Assembly (NCBI GenBank): GCA_013350335.1
Contig: CM023535.1
Coordinates: forward strand, 37,756,069 to 37,820,068
Direction of reading: 5' to 3'
From: Chimonanthus salicifolius
Taxonomy: Eukaryota > Streptophyta > Magnoliopsida > Laurales > Calycanthaceae
DNA: 64,000 nt
The translations under genes were made by a program, and so were the position numbers. The first letter of the stretch is position 1. The number at the start of each line of letters is the position of its first letter. Positions 1-12,156 of the stretch are shown piece by piece. The notes beneath the pieces were generated by a model. It was not told the DNA's origin. It ran no database searches and worked only from the letters and a program-made list of their open reading frames with translations.

Positions 1-984
1 TTGATCAAGCATCTTGGCCTACCAAAGATCAAGAGGAAGGAGAAAGGAGCCTAAGGAAGCCGACGGGAGTGGCGGAAATTGGAGGAGACGACGGATTGTG
101 AGTATTTCTTTAAACAAGAAATTTTGGATTTTTAGGGTTTAAGATTTGGGATTCATTTTGTAAATTTAATGGTGGTCAAATGATTTTATGCCACGGATTT
201 TAAATCCATCAATTTGAAAGATGGAAAGTGGAGGAAACTCTAATGGATAAATTAGGGTTAAAGAAAGAAAAAAAATATATATATATAAATGGATTAAGGG
301 TTATGTAATTAATGTGTGAATTTTTTTAGGGTTTTAAGGAATGAAGGACATTGTATAATTAGGTGTTAATTAAGCGTGGTAAAAAGGGTTGATGAATCTA
401 ATTAGGGTTATGTAATTTATGTGTAAAATTTTTTGGGTTTTAAGGAATGGAGGACATGGAAGGTAATTTGGGCATTTTAATGATTTATTAGGATTTATGA
501 AGAATGGAAACCATGGAGGATGGTTTAGGGTTTTAAGGGCTTATTGATTAAATGTGGTTAAGTTTAAAGGGGTGTTTATAAGAAAAATGATGGAGAAGAT
601 TAACAATTTTTTTAAATGGACCTTAAGCATTGTAAATGGGATTTCAAAAACAAAAAAAAACTATGGAAAGATTTTATGGATGGAATGTTGTGGAACCCTA
701 TGGTGATGAATGTTGGTGGTTTTGTTGTACCAAAATGAAACTAGTGTTGATATTGGTAATGGACTCCAATGTAGTTAAAGATGAGGGTTTTATGATGGTG
801 TGATAATGGTTATGAATAATGGAAAATAAATGGGAGTGTTGGTAATGTAAATGAACCAAAAAGAGACCTAATGTTGATCAAAGGGGTGATCTAAAATGTA
901 TGATAAGATCCCCACATGGAGGGACTTGTGATGGAATTAAGTGATATATGTTGACCAAGGAAGAAAATGGGAAAAGGACACCAT

Positions 985-1013
985 GGGTTCGGCCATGGTG
1001 TATGGCCGAACCC
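985..1013. repeat. Short palindrome GGGTTCGGCCAT/ATGGCCGAACCC
   Basis: The two arms are perfect complements around a short loop. It is the same hairpin that recurs nine times in the related LTR at 14711-15780. Confidence 0.8.
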
Positions 1014-1880
1014 ATGGCCCATTGGTGAGCCTTGTGATGGGTTAGATTGAAATGTGAATGATGTTTATGGCCTTCAAAGGGCATGAATGGATAATGGACT
1101 TAATGTAGGTTAAATGCATGAAGTAAACCCCATGGGAAGATTTGAGGAATGGGGTATTTTGACCCAATTTTATGAGACAATTGATGGGTTAAGTGTGGGA
1201 CTATATGGGTGTTTAAATTAATAAGGATTAGGCTAATTAGATGGTGGAATTTTAGTGATCTTGTGACATGTTAATGAATCATTGATGGATCCAAGATTTT
1301 GGATCTATCATGGGTCTAAGAATGGAGAAATAAAATTGAGTAATTAATCATGTAAAGGAGTAGTGGCAAAATTGTAAATAATGGCCAAATTCAAGAACTC
1401 CATGAAAAATGATCATGGACATAAGTGCAATTATGGTAACCTTAAGTATGTGATTAATGGATTTAAAAGGTTAAAAACATGGACTAATTATGTGTATGTA
1501 ATAAGGTATCGGATATCGCGAGCGGTACGCGTGTCGGTAGCCGGATTATCGGACGAAACCGTAAAAGGACGCGAGTCAGTATTCGGTAGGATTCCTACCT
1601 ATTTGTAAGCCATGGAGTAGATGCTATGTGATTGGTTTAGTGGTTTATTTTTAGTAATTATATTGATTGGTTGTATGATGGGTTTTAAGATTATGATATA
1701 TTTAAGATGGATTCTTATGGCTATGATTAAGTATTATATGGAATATGGCTATGAATTATGTTTAAGGTTATGCGTTATAAGTTAAGGCTATGTATGATAT
1801 GTTAAGATTATGAGTTATAAATATTACATAGCATAATGCATTACATCTCATGCATGGCATGGGCGGAAAAAAATAAACAA

Positions 1881-2069
1881 ACCAGAGTCCATGCTCCGTC
1901 GGGGCGACCGAGAACATGCATGGGGATAGCCTGATAGGCTCTAACCAGAGTCCATGCTCCGTCGGGAAGACCGAGAACAGGCATGGGGATAGCCTGATAG
2001 GCTATAACCGGAGTCCATGCTCCGTCGGGGCGACCGAGAACAGGCATGGGGATACCTTGACGAGGTCTT
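1881..2069. repeat. Tandem repeat, 63-bp unit, three copies
   Basis: Units start at 1881, 1944 and 2007 with ACC(A/G)GAGTCCATGCTCCGTCGG and end in GGGGATAGCCTGATAGG. Because 63 is a multiple of three, short ORFs stay open through it on both strands. These are repeat translations rather than genes. The array lies inside the partial LTR, next to its CATGCATGGCATGGG block. Confidence 0.92.
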
Positions 2070-3055
2070 GCCGTCAAGGGGGATATGACATCATGATGGT
2101 AGAGATGTGGGTGGGATTCATAACATAGACACCCATGGCATGGCATTCACTTTTTATTTTCATTATGTGATGGTTTACCAGTTTCCATTGTGTTATTATC
2201 TGTATGCTGTTATTACTAATCCATGTGTTAGCCCTACTCGGAGTCTTACTGGGCGCGTGGTCTAACGCCCTACTTCTACCCTAGCTGATGACGCAGGAAA
2301 TGCCGGAGCAGAAGGACGAGACGGGAGCCAAGCTTAGGAGCTTGGAGAGACGGATTATTTACTTTGTTTTAAGCTTTATTTTGAAAATGTATATTTGAAT
2401 AGTTAACTTGTCGGACTATATAAATTAGCTTACTTGCTATATTCTGGGTTTATTTTGGATACGGTGATGTTGAGATGTATTGTTAGTTAAATGAATGTAA
2501 TCTTCCCTGCTATCTAGAAAAATTGGTAGGATGGTATCTATTGTCATTCCGCATTTAAGGTATTATTCCTCGAGCTTACTTCTACGAGTGAACCATTCTC
2601 CGTGGACTCCGTTCCATGCACCCGTAGGGTTGGCCAGTTAAGGGGCGGGCTTTAGAAGCTCGGACTTAACTCGCATCGTGACGTCCGCGCCCTTTGTCAC
2701 TTCTTATTTAAAAAAATAAAATAAATAAACTCTAATTTTTCGGTAAAAAGGGGCAGGTTTTACATTTAGGGTTAAGGGTATTAGGGTTTTAGGGTTTAGG
2801 GTTTTAGAGTTTTAAGGTTTTTGGGTTTGTGGTTTTAGGGTTTTAGGGTTTTGGGTTTAGGGTTTTAGGGTTTACAATTTTAGGGTTTAGGGTTGAGGGT
2901 TTAGGATATTAGGGTTAGTGGGTTAAATGTTTTAGGATTAAGGGTATTAGGGTTTGGGGGTTTTAGGGTTTAAGGGTTTAGGGTTTTAGGGTTATAGGGT
3001 TTAGAGTTTAGGGTTTTGAGTTTTGGGTTTAGTGTTTAGGGTTTTAGGGTTTTAG

Positions 3056-3480
3056 GGGTTTAGGGTTAAGGGTTTAAGGTTTAAGGTTTAGGGTTTTAGG
3101 GGTTTACGGTTTTTGAGTTTAGGGTTTTATGTTTTTAAGGTTTTAATGGTTTAGGGTTTAGGGTTTAGGGTTTTAGGGTTTTATGGTTTAAGGTTTAGGG
3201 TTTTAGGGTTTAGGGTTTAGGGGTTTTAAGGGTTTACTGTTTTAGGGTTTATGATTTAGGGTTTAGGGTTTTAGGGTTTGATGGGTTTAGGGTAAAGGGT
3301 TTAGGGTTTAAGGTTTAGGGTTTTAGGGGTTTATGGTTTTTGAGTTTAGGGTTTTATGTTTTTAAGGTTTTAAGGGTTTATGGTTTCCGGGTTTTTGGGT
3401 TTTTGGGTTTAAGGTTTAGGGTTTTAGTGTTTTAGGGTTTAGGGTTTAGGGGTTTTAAGGGTTTACTATTTTAGGGTTTA
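3056..3480 (+). repeat. Higher-order repeat of about 230 bp inside the TTTAGGG array
   Basis: The block with GGTTTTTGAGTTTAGGG, TTTTATGTTTTTAAGG and GGGGTTTTAAGGGTTTACT appears near 3060-3240 and again near 3290-3470. Confidence 0.65.
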
Positions 3481-5307
3481 GGGTTTTAGGGTTAAAGGTT
3501 TAGGGTGTTAGGGTTTTAGGGGTTTAGGGTTTTAGGGTTTCAGGGTTTAGGTTTAGGGTTTAGGGTTTAGGGTTTAGAGTTTTAGGTTTTTAGCGTTTTA
3601 GTAGTTTAGGGTTTTGGATATAGGGTTTACAGTTTTAGGGTATTAGGGTTTAGGGTTTGGGGTTTTAGGAATTTAGGTTTTAGATTTTTGGGTTTTAGGG
3701 TGTTAGGGTTTAGGGTTTTATGGTTTAGAGTTTAGGGTTTAGGGTTTTAGGCTTTAAGGGTTAAGGGTTTAAGGTTTAGGGTTTTGGGTTTTAGGGGTTT
3801 AGGGTTTTTGGGTTTAGGGTTTAGGGTTTAGGGTTTTGGTTAATGGGTTTAGGGTTTTACGGTTTTGGGTTTAGGGTTTAGAGTTTTAGGGTTTTTGGTT
3901 TTAGAGTGTTAGGGTTTAGGGTTTAGGGTTTTACGGTTTTAGGATTTTAGGATTTTCGGTTTTAGGGTTTAGGGTTTAGAGTTCTAAGTTTTTTGGTTTT
4001 AGAGTTTTAGGGTTTAGGGTTTAGGGTTTTGAGTTTAGGGTTTATAGGATATTAGGGTTTTGGGGTTTACGGTTTAGGGTTTAGGGTTTAGGGTTTTAGT
4101 GTTTTGGGGTTTAGGGTTTTAGGGTTTAGGGTTTAGGATATTAGGGTTGGATGGTTAAGGGTATTAGGGTTTGAGTGTTTTAGGGTTTAGGGTTTTTGGG
4201 TCTTGGGTTTAAAGTTGTAGGGTTTAGGGTTTTAGGGAATAGGATTTAGGGTTTAGGGTTAAGTTTTAAGGGTTTAAGGTTTACTGTTTTAGGGTATTAG
4301 GGTTTTGGGTTTTAGGGATTTAGGGTTTATGGTTTAGGGTTTTACGGTTTAAGGGTTTAGGGTTATACGGTTTCTGGTTTAGGATTTAGGGTTTTAGGGG
4401 TTAAGGGTTAGGGATTTATGGTTCAAGGTTTTGGGTTTTAGGGGTGAAGGGTTTCAGGGTTTAGGGTTTAGGGTTTAGGTTTAAGGGTTTTGGGGTATTA
4501 CGATTTTAGGGTTTTAGGGTTTAGGGTTTAGAGTTTTAGGGATTTTGGTTTTAGGGTTTAGGGTCTAGGGTTTTACGGTTTTAGGGTTTTACGTTTTAGG
4601 GTTTAGGGTTTATGGTTTAGGGTTTAGAGTTTTAGGATTTTTGGTTTTAGGGTTTATTGTTTTAGGGTTATAGGGTTTTAGGGTTTAGGGTTTTAGGGTT
4701 TTAAGGTTTTTGGGTTTATGGTTTTTTGGTTTTAGGGTTTTATGGTTTAGGGTTTTAGGGTTTTAGGGTTTTGGGGTTTAGGGTTTTTGGGTTTACGGTT
4801 TAAGGGTTAGGGTTTTAGGGTTGAGGGTTTAGGATGTTAGGGTTAGAGGGTTAAGGGTTATAGGGTTATGGGTATTATGGTTTGAGGGTTTTACGGTTTT
4901 AGGGTTTAGGGTTTTTGTGTCTTGGGTTTAGGGTTTTACGGTTTATGGGTTTAGGGGTTTAGGGTTTTAGGGTTTAGGGTTTATGGTATTGGATTTAGGG
5001 TTTGGGGTTTTAGGGTTTTGGATTTAGGGTTTAGGGTTTTGGGTTTAGGATTTTAGGGTTTATGGGTTTAGGGTGTAGGGTTTAGGATTTAGTGTTTTAC
5101 GGTTTATGATTTAGGGTTTCGGGTTTTTGTGTTTTAGGGTTTAGTGTAGGTTTTTTAGTTTTAGGGTTTAGGGTTTTAGGGTTTATGGGTTTCAGGGTTT
5201 TAGGGTTTTAGCGTTTGAGGGTTTAGGGTATAGGGTTTTAGGTTTTAGAGTTTAGCGTTTAGGGTTTTAGGGTTTAGGGTTTAGGGTTTTATGGGTTTAC
5301 GATTTAG

Positions 5308-5640
5308 GGTTTCGGGTTTTAGGCTTTTAGAGTTAAGGGTTTTAGGGTCATAGGGTTTTAGGGATTAGGGTGGTTTTAGGTTTTTAGGGTTTAGGGTTTT
5401 TGGGTTTTTTGTTTAGGTTTGGGGTTTAGGGTTTAGGATTTTAGGGTTTTAGCCTTTAGGGTTTTAGGGTTTTAGGGTTTTTTGTTTGGGGTTTAGGGTT
5501 TAGGGTTTGAGGGTTTTACGATTTAAGGTTTCGGGTTTTAGGCTTTTAGGATTTAGGGTTTTGGGTTTGGGGGTTTTAAGGTCATAGGGTTTTAGGGATT
5601 AGGGTGGTTTTAGTTTTTTAGGGTTTAGGGTTTTGGGGTT
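5308..5640 (+). repeat. Second local duplication of about 233 bp in the TTTAGGG array
   Basis: The rare variant string GTCATAGGGTTTTAGGGATT followed by AGGGTGGTTTTAG occurs at 5347 and again at 5581. In both places it is preceded by a GGTTTCGGGTTTTAGGC block. Confidence 0.65.
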
Positions 5641-6222
5641 TTTTGTTTAGGGTTTAGGGTTTAGGGTTTTTGGGTTTAGGGTATTAGGGTTTAGGGGTAA
5701 GGGTTTCGGGTTTTAGGGTTTTAGAGTTAAGTTTTTGTGTTTACGATTTTAGGCTTTTAGGATTTTAGGGGTTTAGGGTTTAGGGTTTTAAAGGTTTTGG
5801 GTTTTAGGGTTTTAGGGTTTAGGGTTTAGGGTTTTAAAGGTTTTGGGTTTTAGGGTTTTAGGGTTTAGGGTTTAGGGTTTAGAGTTTAGGGTTTTACGGT
5901 TTTAGGTTTTAGGGTTTTAGGGTTAGGGTTTAGGGTTCTAAGGTTTTAGGGTTTAGGGTTTAGGGTTTAGGGTTAAAGGGATTTAGGGTTTTAGTTGTTT
6001 AGGGTTTTAGGGTTTAGGGTTTAGGGTTTATGGTTTAGGCTTTAGGGTTTTGGGTTTAGGGTTCAGCGTTGAGGGTTTATGGTTTAGGGCTTTATGGTTT
6101 AAGGGCTTTAAGATTACGGGTTTAGTGTTTATGGTTTTAGGGGTTTATGGTTTTTGGGTTTATGGTTTAGGGTTTTAGTGGTTTATGGCTTAGGATTTTG
6201 GGTTTTAGAATTTTAGTGTTTT

Positions 6223-6322
6223 NNNNNNNNNNNNNNNNNNNNNNNNNNNNNNNNNNNNNNNNNNNNNNNNNNNNNNNNNNNNNNNNNNNNNNNNNNNNNN
6301 NNNNNNNNNNNNNNNNNNNNNN
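6223..6322. other. Assembly gap, exactly 100 N
   Basis: One hundred N separate telomere-type repeats of opposite orientation. A round 100 is the usual placeholder for a scaffolding join of unknown size. Confidence 0.98.
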
Positions 6323-9300
6323 AACTACTAAAACGCTAAAATCCTAAAACTCTAAACACTAAACTTAAACCCCACACCTCAAACCCTAAACCCAAACAGC
6401 TAAGCCCTAAAACCCCAAACGCATAAAACCGTAACACCCTAACCCCTAAAACCCTAAACCCAGAAACCATAAACTCTAAATCCTAAACCCTAAACCCTAA
6501 AACCCTAACCCTGAAACCCTAACACCCTAAACCTTTAACCCCAAAAACCCTAAACCCAAATCCTAAACCCTAAAACAGTAAACCCTCAAAACCCCTAAAC
6601 CCTAAACCCTAAAACCCTAAAACCCTAAAGCTTAAACCATAAAACCAAAACCCTAAACCCTAAACCCTAAACCCTAAACCCGAAACCATTAAAACCATGA
6701 AAACTTAAAACCCTAAACCCAAATCGTAAACCCCTAAAACCCTAACCTAAACCCTAAATCCCATTAACCCTAAAGCTGAAAACCGTAAACTCTAAACCCT
6801 TAAACCTTAAAACCCTAAACCCTAAAACCCTAAAACCTAATGCCTAAAACTTACACTAAACCCTAAAACCCTAGAACCCTAAACCCTAACCGCAAACCCT
6901 AAACCCTAAACACTAAACCCTAAAACCCTAAAACCCAAAACCCTAAAATCCTAAGCCCTGAAACCCTAAACTCTATCCCTAAAACCCTAATCCCTAAAAC
7001 CGTAAACCCAAAAACCATAAACCCTAAAGCCGTAAAACGTAAACCCTATAAATCTAAACCCTAACCCTAAACCCTGAAAGCCAAACCCTAAAACCCTAAA
7101 CCCCTTAACCCTAAAAACCTAAAACCGTAAACCCTAAACACTACACCCTAACCCCAAAACCCTAAACCTTAAACCCTAACCACTAACCCTCCCCAAACCC
7201 TAAAAGCATACAACCCTAAAAAACGAAAACCTAAACCCTAGACCCTAAAAACCTAAACCCTAACCCCTAAACCCTAAACCATGAAACCATAAACCCAAAA
7301 CCTAAAACCCTAAACCCTAAGCCTAAAACCAAAAACCCTAAAACCCATAAACCCAAACCCCAACCCCAAAACCCTAAAACCATAAACCCTAAAACCTAAC
7401 CCCTAAAACCATAAAACCCTAAAACTGAACCGTAAACCCTAAAACCGGAAAAGCCTAAAACACTAAACCCTAACCCCTAAAACCATAAAACCCTAAAACT
7501 GAGCTGTAAAACTGTAAAACAATAAACCTGAAAAGCCTAAAACACTAAAACCCCAAAACCCTAAATCCCTAAACTCTAAACCTAAAACCCTAAAACAATA
7601 AAACCTTAAAACCCCAATACCCAAAACCCTAAACGTTAAAACCTTAAACCCTAGTACCCAAACCCTAAAACTGGAAGCCCCAAGAAGCCTAAAACCTAAA
7701 CAGCTAAATCCTAAAACCCTAAAACCCTAAACCGTAAACCATAAAACCCTAAAACCCTAAACCATAAACCATTAAACCCTAAAAACGTGAAAACCCTAAA
7801 CCCATCGTAAACCTCTAAAACCCAAAACCTTAAACCCTAAACCCTTAACCCTAAATCCCTAAAACCCTAAACCCCAACCCAACCCCAAACCCTAAACCCT
7901 AACTCCAAATCGTAAAACCCTAAATCCTTAAACCTAAAACCCTAAACCCTAAATCCTAAACCCTAAAACCCTAAATCACTTTACCCGTAAACCCTAAACC
8001 CTAAAACCCAATACCCCTAAAACCCTAAACCCCTAAACCCATACGCAAAAACCCAAAACCCTAAACCCTAAAGCCTAAAACCCTAAGACCCTAGACCCCA
8101 AAATCCCAAAATCCAAAACCCTAAACCGTAAATCCTAAAACCCTAAAACCCTAATTCCTAAAACCGTAAACCCTAAAACCGTGAAACCCTAAGGCCCAAA
8201 CCCTAAACCCTTAAACCCTAAAACCCTAAACCTAAAAACCCTAGAACCCTAAAACCCTAAAACCCTAAACCCTAAAAACCTAAAACCGTAAAACCCTAAA
8301 CCCTAACCACTAAACCCTCCCCAAACCCCAAAAAACGAAAACCTAAAACCCTAAACCCTAAAACCATGAAACCATAAAACCCGAAAACCTAAAACCCTAA
8401 ACCCTAAAGCCTAAAACCAAAAACCCTAAAACCCATAAACCCAAACCCCAACCCCAAAACCCTAAAACCCTAAAACCATAAAACCGTAAAACCCTAACCC
8501 CTAAAACCGTAAAACCCTAAAACTGAACCGTAAAACCCTAAAAGGAAAAGCCTAAACACTAAAACCCTAACCCCTAAAACCATAAAACCCTAAAATTGAG
8601 CTGTAAAACTGTAAAACAATAAAACCTGAAAAGCCTAAAACACTAAAACCCCAAAACCCTAAATCCCTAAACTCTAAACCTAAAACCCTAAAACAATAAA
8701 ACCTTAAAACCCCAATACCCAAAACCCTAAAACATTAAAACCTTAAAACCCTAGTACCCAAAACCCTAAAACTGGAAGCCCCAAGAAGCCTAAAACCTAA
8801 ACAGCTAAATCCTAAAACCCTAAAACCCTAAACCGTAAACCATAAAACCCTAAAACCCTAAACCATAAACCATTAAAACCCTAAAAACATAAAACCCTAA
8901 ACCCAAAAATCGTAAACCTCTAAAACCCAAAACCTTAAACCCTAAACCCTTAACCCTAAATCCCTAAAACCCTAAACCCCAAACCCCAAACCCTAAACCC
9001 TAAACTCTAAACGTAAAACCCTAAACCCTTAAACCTAAAACCTAAACCCTAAACCCTAAAACCCTAAAACCCTAAAACCCTAAATCCCTTTACCCGTAAA
9101 CCCTAAACCCTAAAACCCAATACCCCTAAAACCCTAAACCCCTAAACCCATACATAAAACCCAAACCCTAAACCCTAAAACCCTAGACCCTAGACCCCAA
9201 ACCCCAAAATCCAAAACCCTAAACCGTAAAACCTAAACCCTAAAACCCTAATTCCTAAAACCGTAAACCCTAAAACCGTGAAACCCTAAAGCCCAAAACC

Positions 9301-12156
9301 CTAAACCCTTAAACCCTAAAACCATAACCCTAAAACCCTAAAACCAAAAAAACCCTAGAACCCTAAACCCTAACCCTAAAAACCTAAACCTCGAAACCCT
9401 AAACCCTAACCACTAAAACCTCCCCCAAACCCTAAAAAAAAACGAAAACCCTAAAACCCTAGACCTAAACCCTAACCCTAACCCCTAACCCTAAAACCAT
9501 GAAACCATTAAACCCGAAACCTAAACCCTAAACCCTAAAGCCTAAAACCAAAAACCCTAAAAACCATAAACCCAAACCCCAACCCCAGAACCCTAAAACC
9601 CTAAAACCCTAACCCCTAAAAAACCATAAAAAACCCCTAAACTGAACCGTAAAACTGTAAAACCTAAAACCGTGAAAATCCTAAAAACACTAAACCCTAA
9701 CCCCTAAAACCATAAAACCCTAAAACTGAACTGTATAAAAACCGTAAAAACCCTAAAACCTGAAAAGCCTAAAACCACTAAAACCCCAAAACCCTAAATC
9801 CCTAAACTCTAAAACCCAAAACCCTAAAAACGTTAAAAACCTTAAAACCCCAATACCCAAACCCTAAGACGTTAAAACCTTAAAACCCTAGTACCCAAAA
9901 CCCTAAACTGGAAGCCCCAAGAAGCCTAAAACCTAAACACCTAAATCTAAAACCCTAAACCCTAAACCGGTAAACCATAAAACCCTAAAAACCCCTAAAC
10001 TTAAACCATTAAAACCCTAAAAAAACATAAAAACCCTAAACCCAAAAAACCGTAAACCTCTAAAACCAAAACCTTAAACCCTAAACCCTTAACCCTAAAT
10101 CCCTAAAAAACCCCTAACACCCCAAACCCCAAACCCCCAAAACCCTAAACTCTAACCGTAAATCCTGAAACCCTAAACCCTAAACCTTAAACCCTAAACC
10201 CTAAAACCCTAAATCCCTTTACCCGTAACCCTAAACCCTAAAACCCAATACCCCTAAAACCTAAACCTCTAAACCCCTAAACCCATACGCAAAAACCCCA
10301 AAACCCTAAACCCCCAAAACCCTAAGACCCTAGACCCCAAAACCCCCAAATTCCAAAACCCTAAACCGTAAAACCTAAAACCCTAAAAACCCTAATTCCT
10401 AAAACCGTAAACCCTAAAACCGTGAAATCCTAAACCCCAAAACCGTGAAACACTAAACCCCAAAACCCTAAACCCTTAAACCCTAAAAACCATAAAACCA
10501 TAAACCCAAAAACCCTAGAACCCTAAAACCATAAAACCATAACCCAAAAACCCTAGAACCCTAAAACCCTAAACCCTAAAAACCTAAAACCGTGAAACCC
10601 TAAACCCTAAACCCAAAACCCTAAAAACCAAAAACCTAAACTCTAAACCCTAAAACCCTAAACCCTAAACCCTAAAACCATAAAACCATAAAAACCGTAA
10701 AACCCTAAAACCTAAACCTAAAGCCCTAAAACCTTAAACCCTAAAATCAAAAACCCTAAAACTCTAAACCCTAAACTCTAACATAAACGGTAAAACCCTA
10801 AACCCATTAACCTAAACCCTAAACCCTAAAACCCTACCCTAAATCATAAAACCCTAAACCCTAAACCCTAAAACCATTAAAAACCTAAAAACATAAAACC
10901 CTAAAACCCTAACCCTAAAACCCTAAATCCCTTTACCCATAAATCCTAAACCCTAAACCCTAAACCCAATACCCCTAAAACCCTAACACTAAAACACTAA
11001 ACCCCCTAAACCCTAAACCCTACAAACCCTACACCCAAAACCCTAAAACCTTAAACCCTAAACCCTAAAAACCCCAAACACTAAAACCCTAAATCCCTTT
11101 ACCCATAAACCCTAAACCGTAAAAACCCCAAACCCTAAACCCCTAAACCAAAAACCCAAAAACCCTAAACCCTAAACCCTAAAACCGTAAACCCTAAAAC
11201 CCCAAAACCCTAAACCCCAAAACCCCAAAACCCTAAACTGTAAACCCTAAAACCCTAAACCCTAAAACCATAAACCCTAAAATCATAAACCCTAAACCCT
11301 GCCACCCTAAACACAGTAAAACCATAAACCCAAAAACCCTAGAACCCTAAAACCCTAAACCCCAAAACCTTAAAACCCTACCCTACAACCCTAAAACAAT
11401 AAAACCATAAACCCAAAACCCTAGAACCCTAAAACCCTAAACAAAACCTAAAACCGTTAAAACCCTAAACCCTAACCCTAAAACCCTAAAACTAAAAACC
11501 TAAAACTGCTAAACGTAACCATAACCCTTAAAACCGTAAAACCATAAAACTGTTAAAACCTAAACGTTAAACCCTTAAACCGTAAAACCCTAAACATTCA
11601 AACCCTTAACAACCAAAAAGCCTAAAACTCTAAACCCTAAACCCCTACACCATAAGAACGTAAAACCCTAACTACCCATTAACCTAACCCCTAAACCCGG
11701 AACTACCATAAAACCCTAACCCCTAAAACCCAAAAACCCTAAACCCTTAACCTTAACGCCTAAAACCTTAACCCCTAAAAACCTAAACCCTAAACCCTAA
11801 ACTGTAAAACCCTAAACCCTAATCCCTAAAACCCTAAACCCTAAACCTAAATCCCTAAAACCCAAAAGCCTAAACACTAATACCCTAAACCAGTAAGCCC
11901 TAAATCCTAACAATAAACAACAAAAACGCTAAAAACATAAAACCCTTAAACCCTAAACCTAAACCCTAAACCCTAAACCCAAACCACTAAACCCCTAAAC
12001 GCCTAAGACCCTAGGACCCTAAACCCCTAAAACCCTAAACCCAAAAACAATAAACCCTAACCCTGAAACCCTAAACCCCTAAAACCCTAACACCCTAAAC
12101 CTTAAACCCTAAAACCTAAACTAAATCCTAAACCCTAAAATAGTAAACCCTAAACC
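6323..12156 (-). repeat. Degenerate telomere-type array, CCCTAAA orientation
   Basis: About 5.8 kb consists of CCCTAAA, CCCTAAAA and variants (CCGTAAA, CCATAAA, CCCCAAA, CCTTAAA). This is the inverse polarity of 2765-6222. It ends abruptly at ...AAACCCTAAACC, where viral reverse transcriptase coding sequence begins. No coding capacity is seen. Confidence 0.9.
7181..10400 (-). repeat. Higher-order repeat, unit about 1.1 kb, three copies, in the CCCTAAA array
   Basis: Marker strings recur at about 1.1-kb spacing. CCACTAAxCCTCCCC is at about 7181, 8309 and 9411. CTGGAAGCCCCAAGAAGCC is at 7671, 8772 and 9908. CCCTTTACCCGTAAACCC is at about 7979, 9079 and 10207. Marker order is the same in each unit, so whole blocks were duplicated rather than 7-mers slipping at random. 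Confidence 0.8.

Larger units (their letters stand above)
1..2764 (-). mobile_element. Partial long terminal repeat of a retroelement, cut by the left window edge
   Basis: Non-coding. Read on the minus strand it begins TGTAAAACCTGCCCC at 2764 and runs leftward out of the window. Several blocks match the element at 13419-16924 in reverse complement: the terminal TGTAA, the block around 2570-2700 (GGCCAGTTAAGGG, GTGACGTCC), the block at 2228-2290 (TACTGGGCGCGTGG), the CATCTCATGCATGGCATGGG block near 1846, a GGTTCGGCC hairpin at 985-1013, and the TTGATCAAGCAT start. The alignment implies roughly 1 kb more of the element lies to the left of base 1. No gag or pol is visible. Its outer end sits exactly against the TTTAGGG array. 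Homology to 13419-16924 was judged by eye. Confidence 0.72.
2765..6222 (+). repeat. Degenerate telomere-type array, TTTAGGG orientation
   Basis: About 3.5 kb is made almost only of TTTAGGG, TTTTAGGG and variants (TTTACGG, TTTATGG, TTAAGGG). TTTAGGG is the Arabidopsis-type plant telomere unit. The array is too degenerate for an active terminus, where long perfect runs are expected. It starts directly at the LTR end and runs into a run of N. No ORF or other gene is seen. Confidence 0.9.

Noticed and set aside
1841..2146. Open frames on both strands over the 63-bp repeat
   Set aside because: Unit length is a multiple of three, so the frames are repeat artefacts in a non-coding LTR.
2765..12156. 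Active telomere
   Set aside because: Repeats are too degenerate, lie inside the sequence and face each other; perfect TTTAGGG runs are short.
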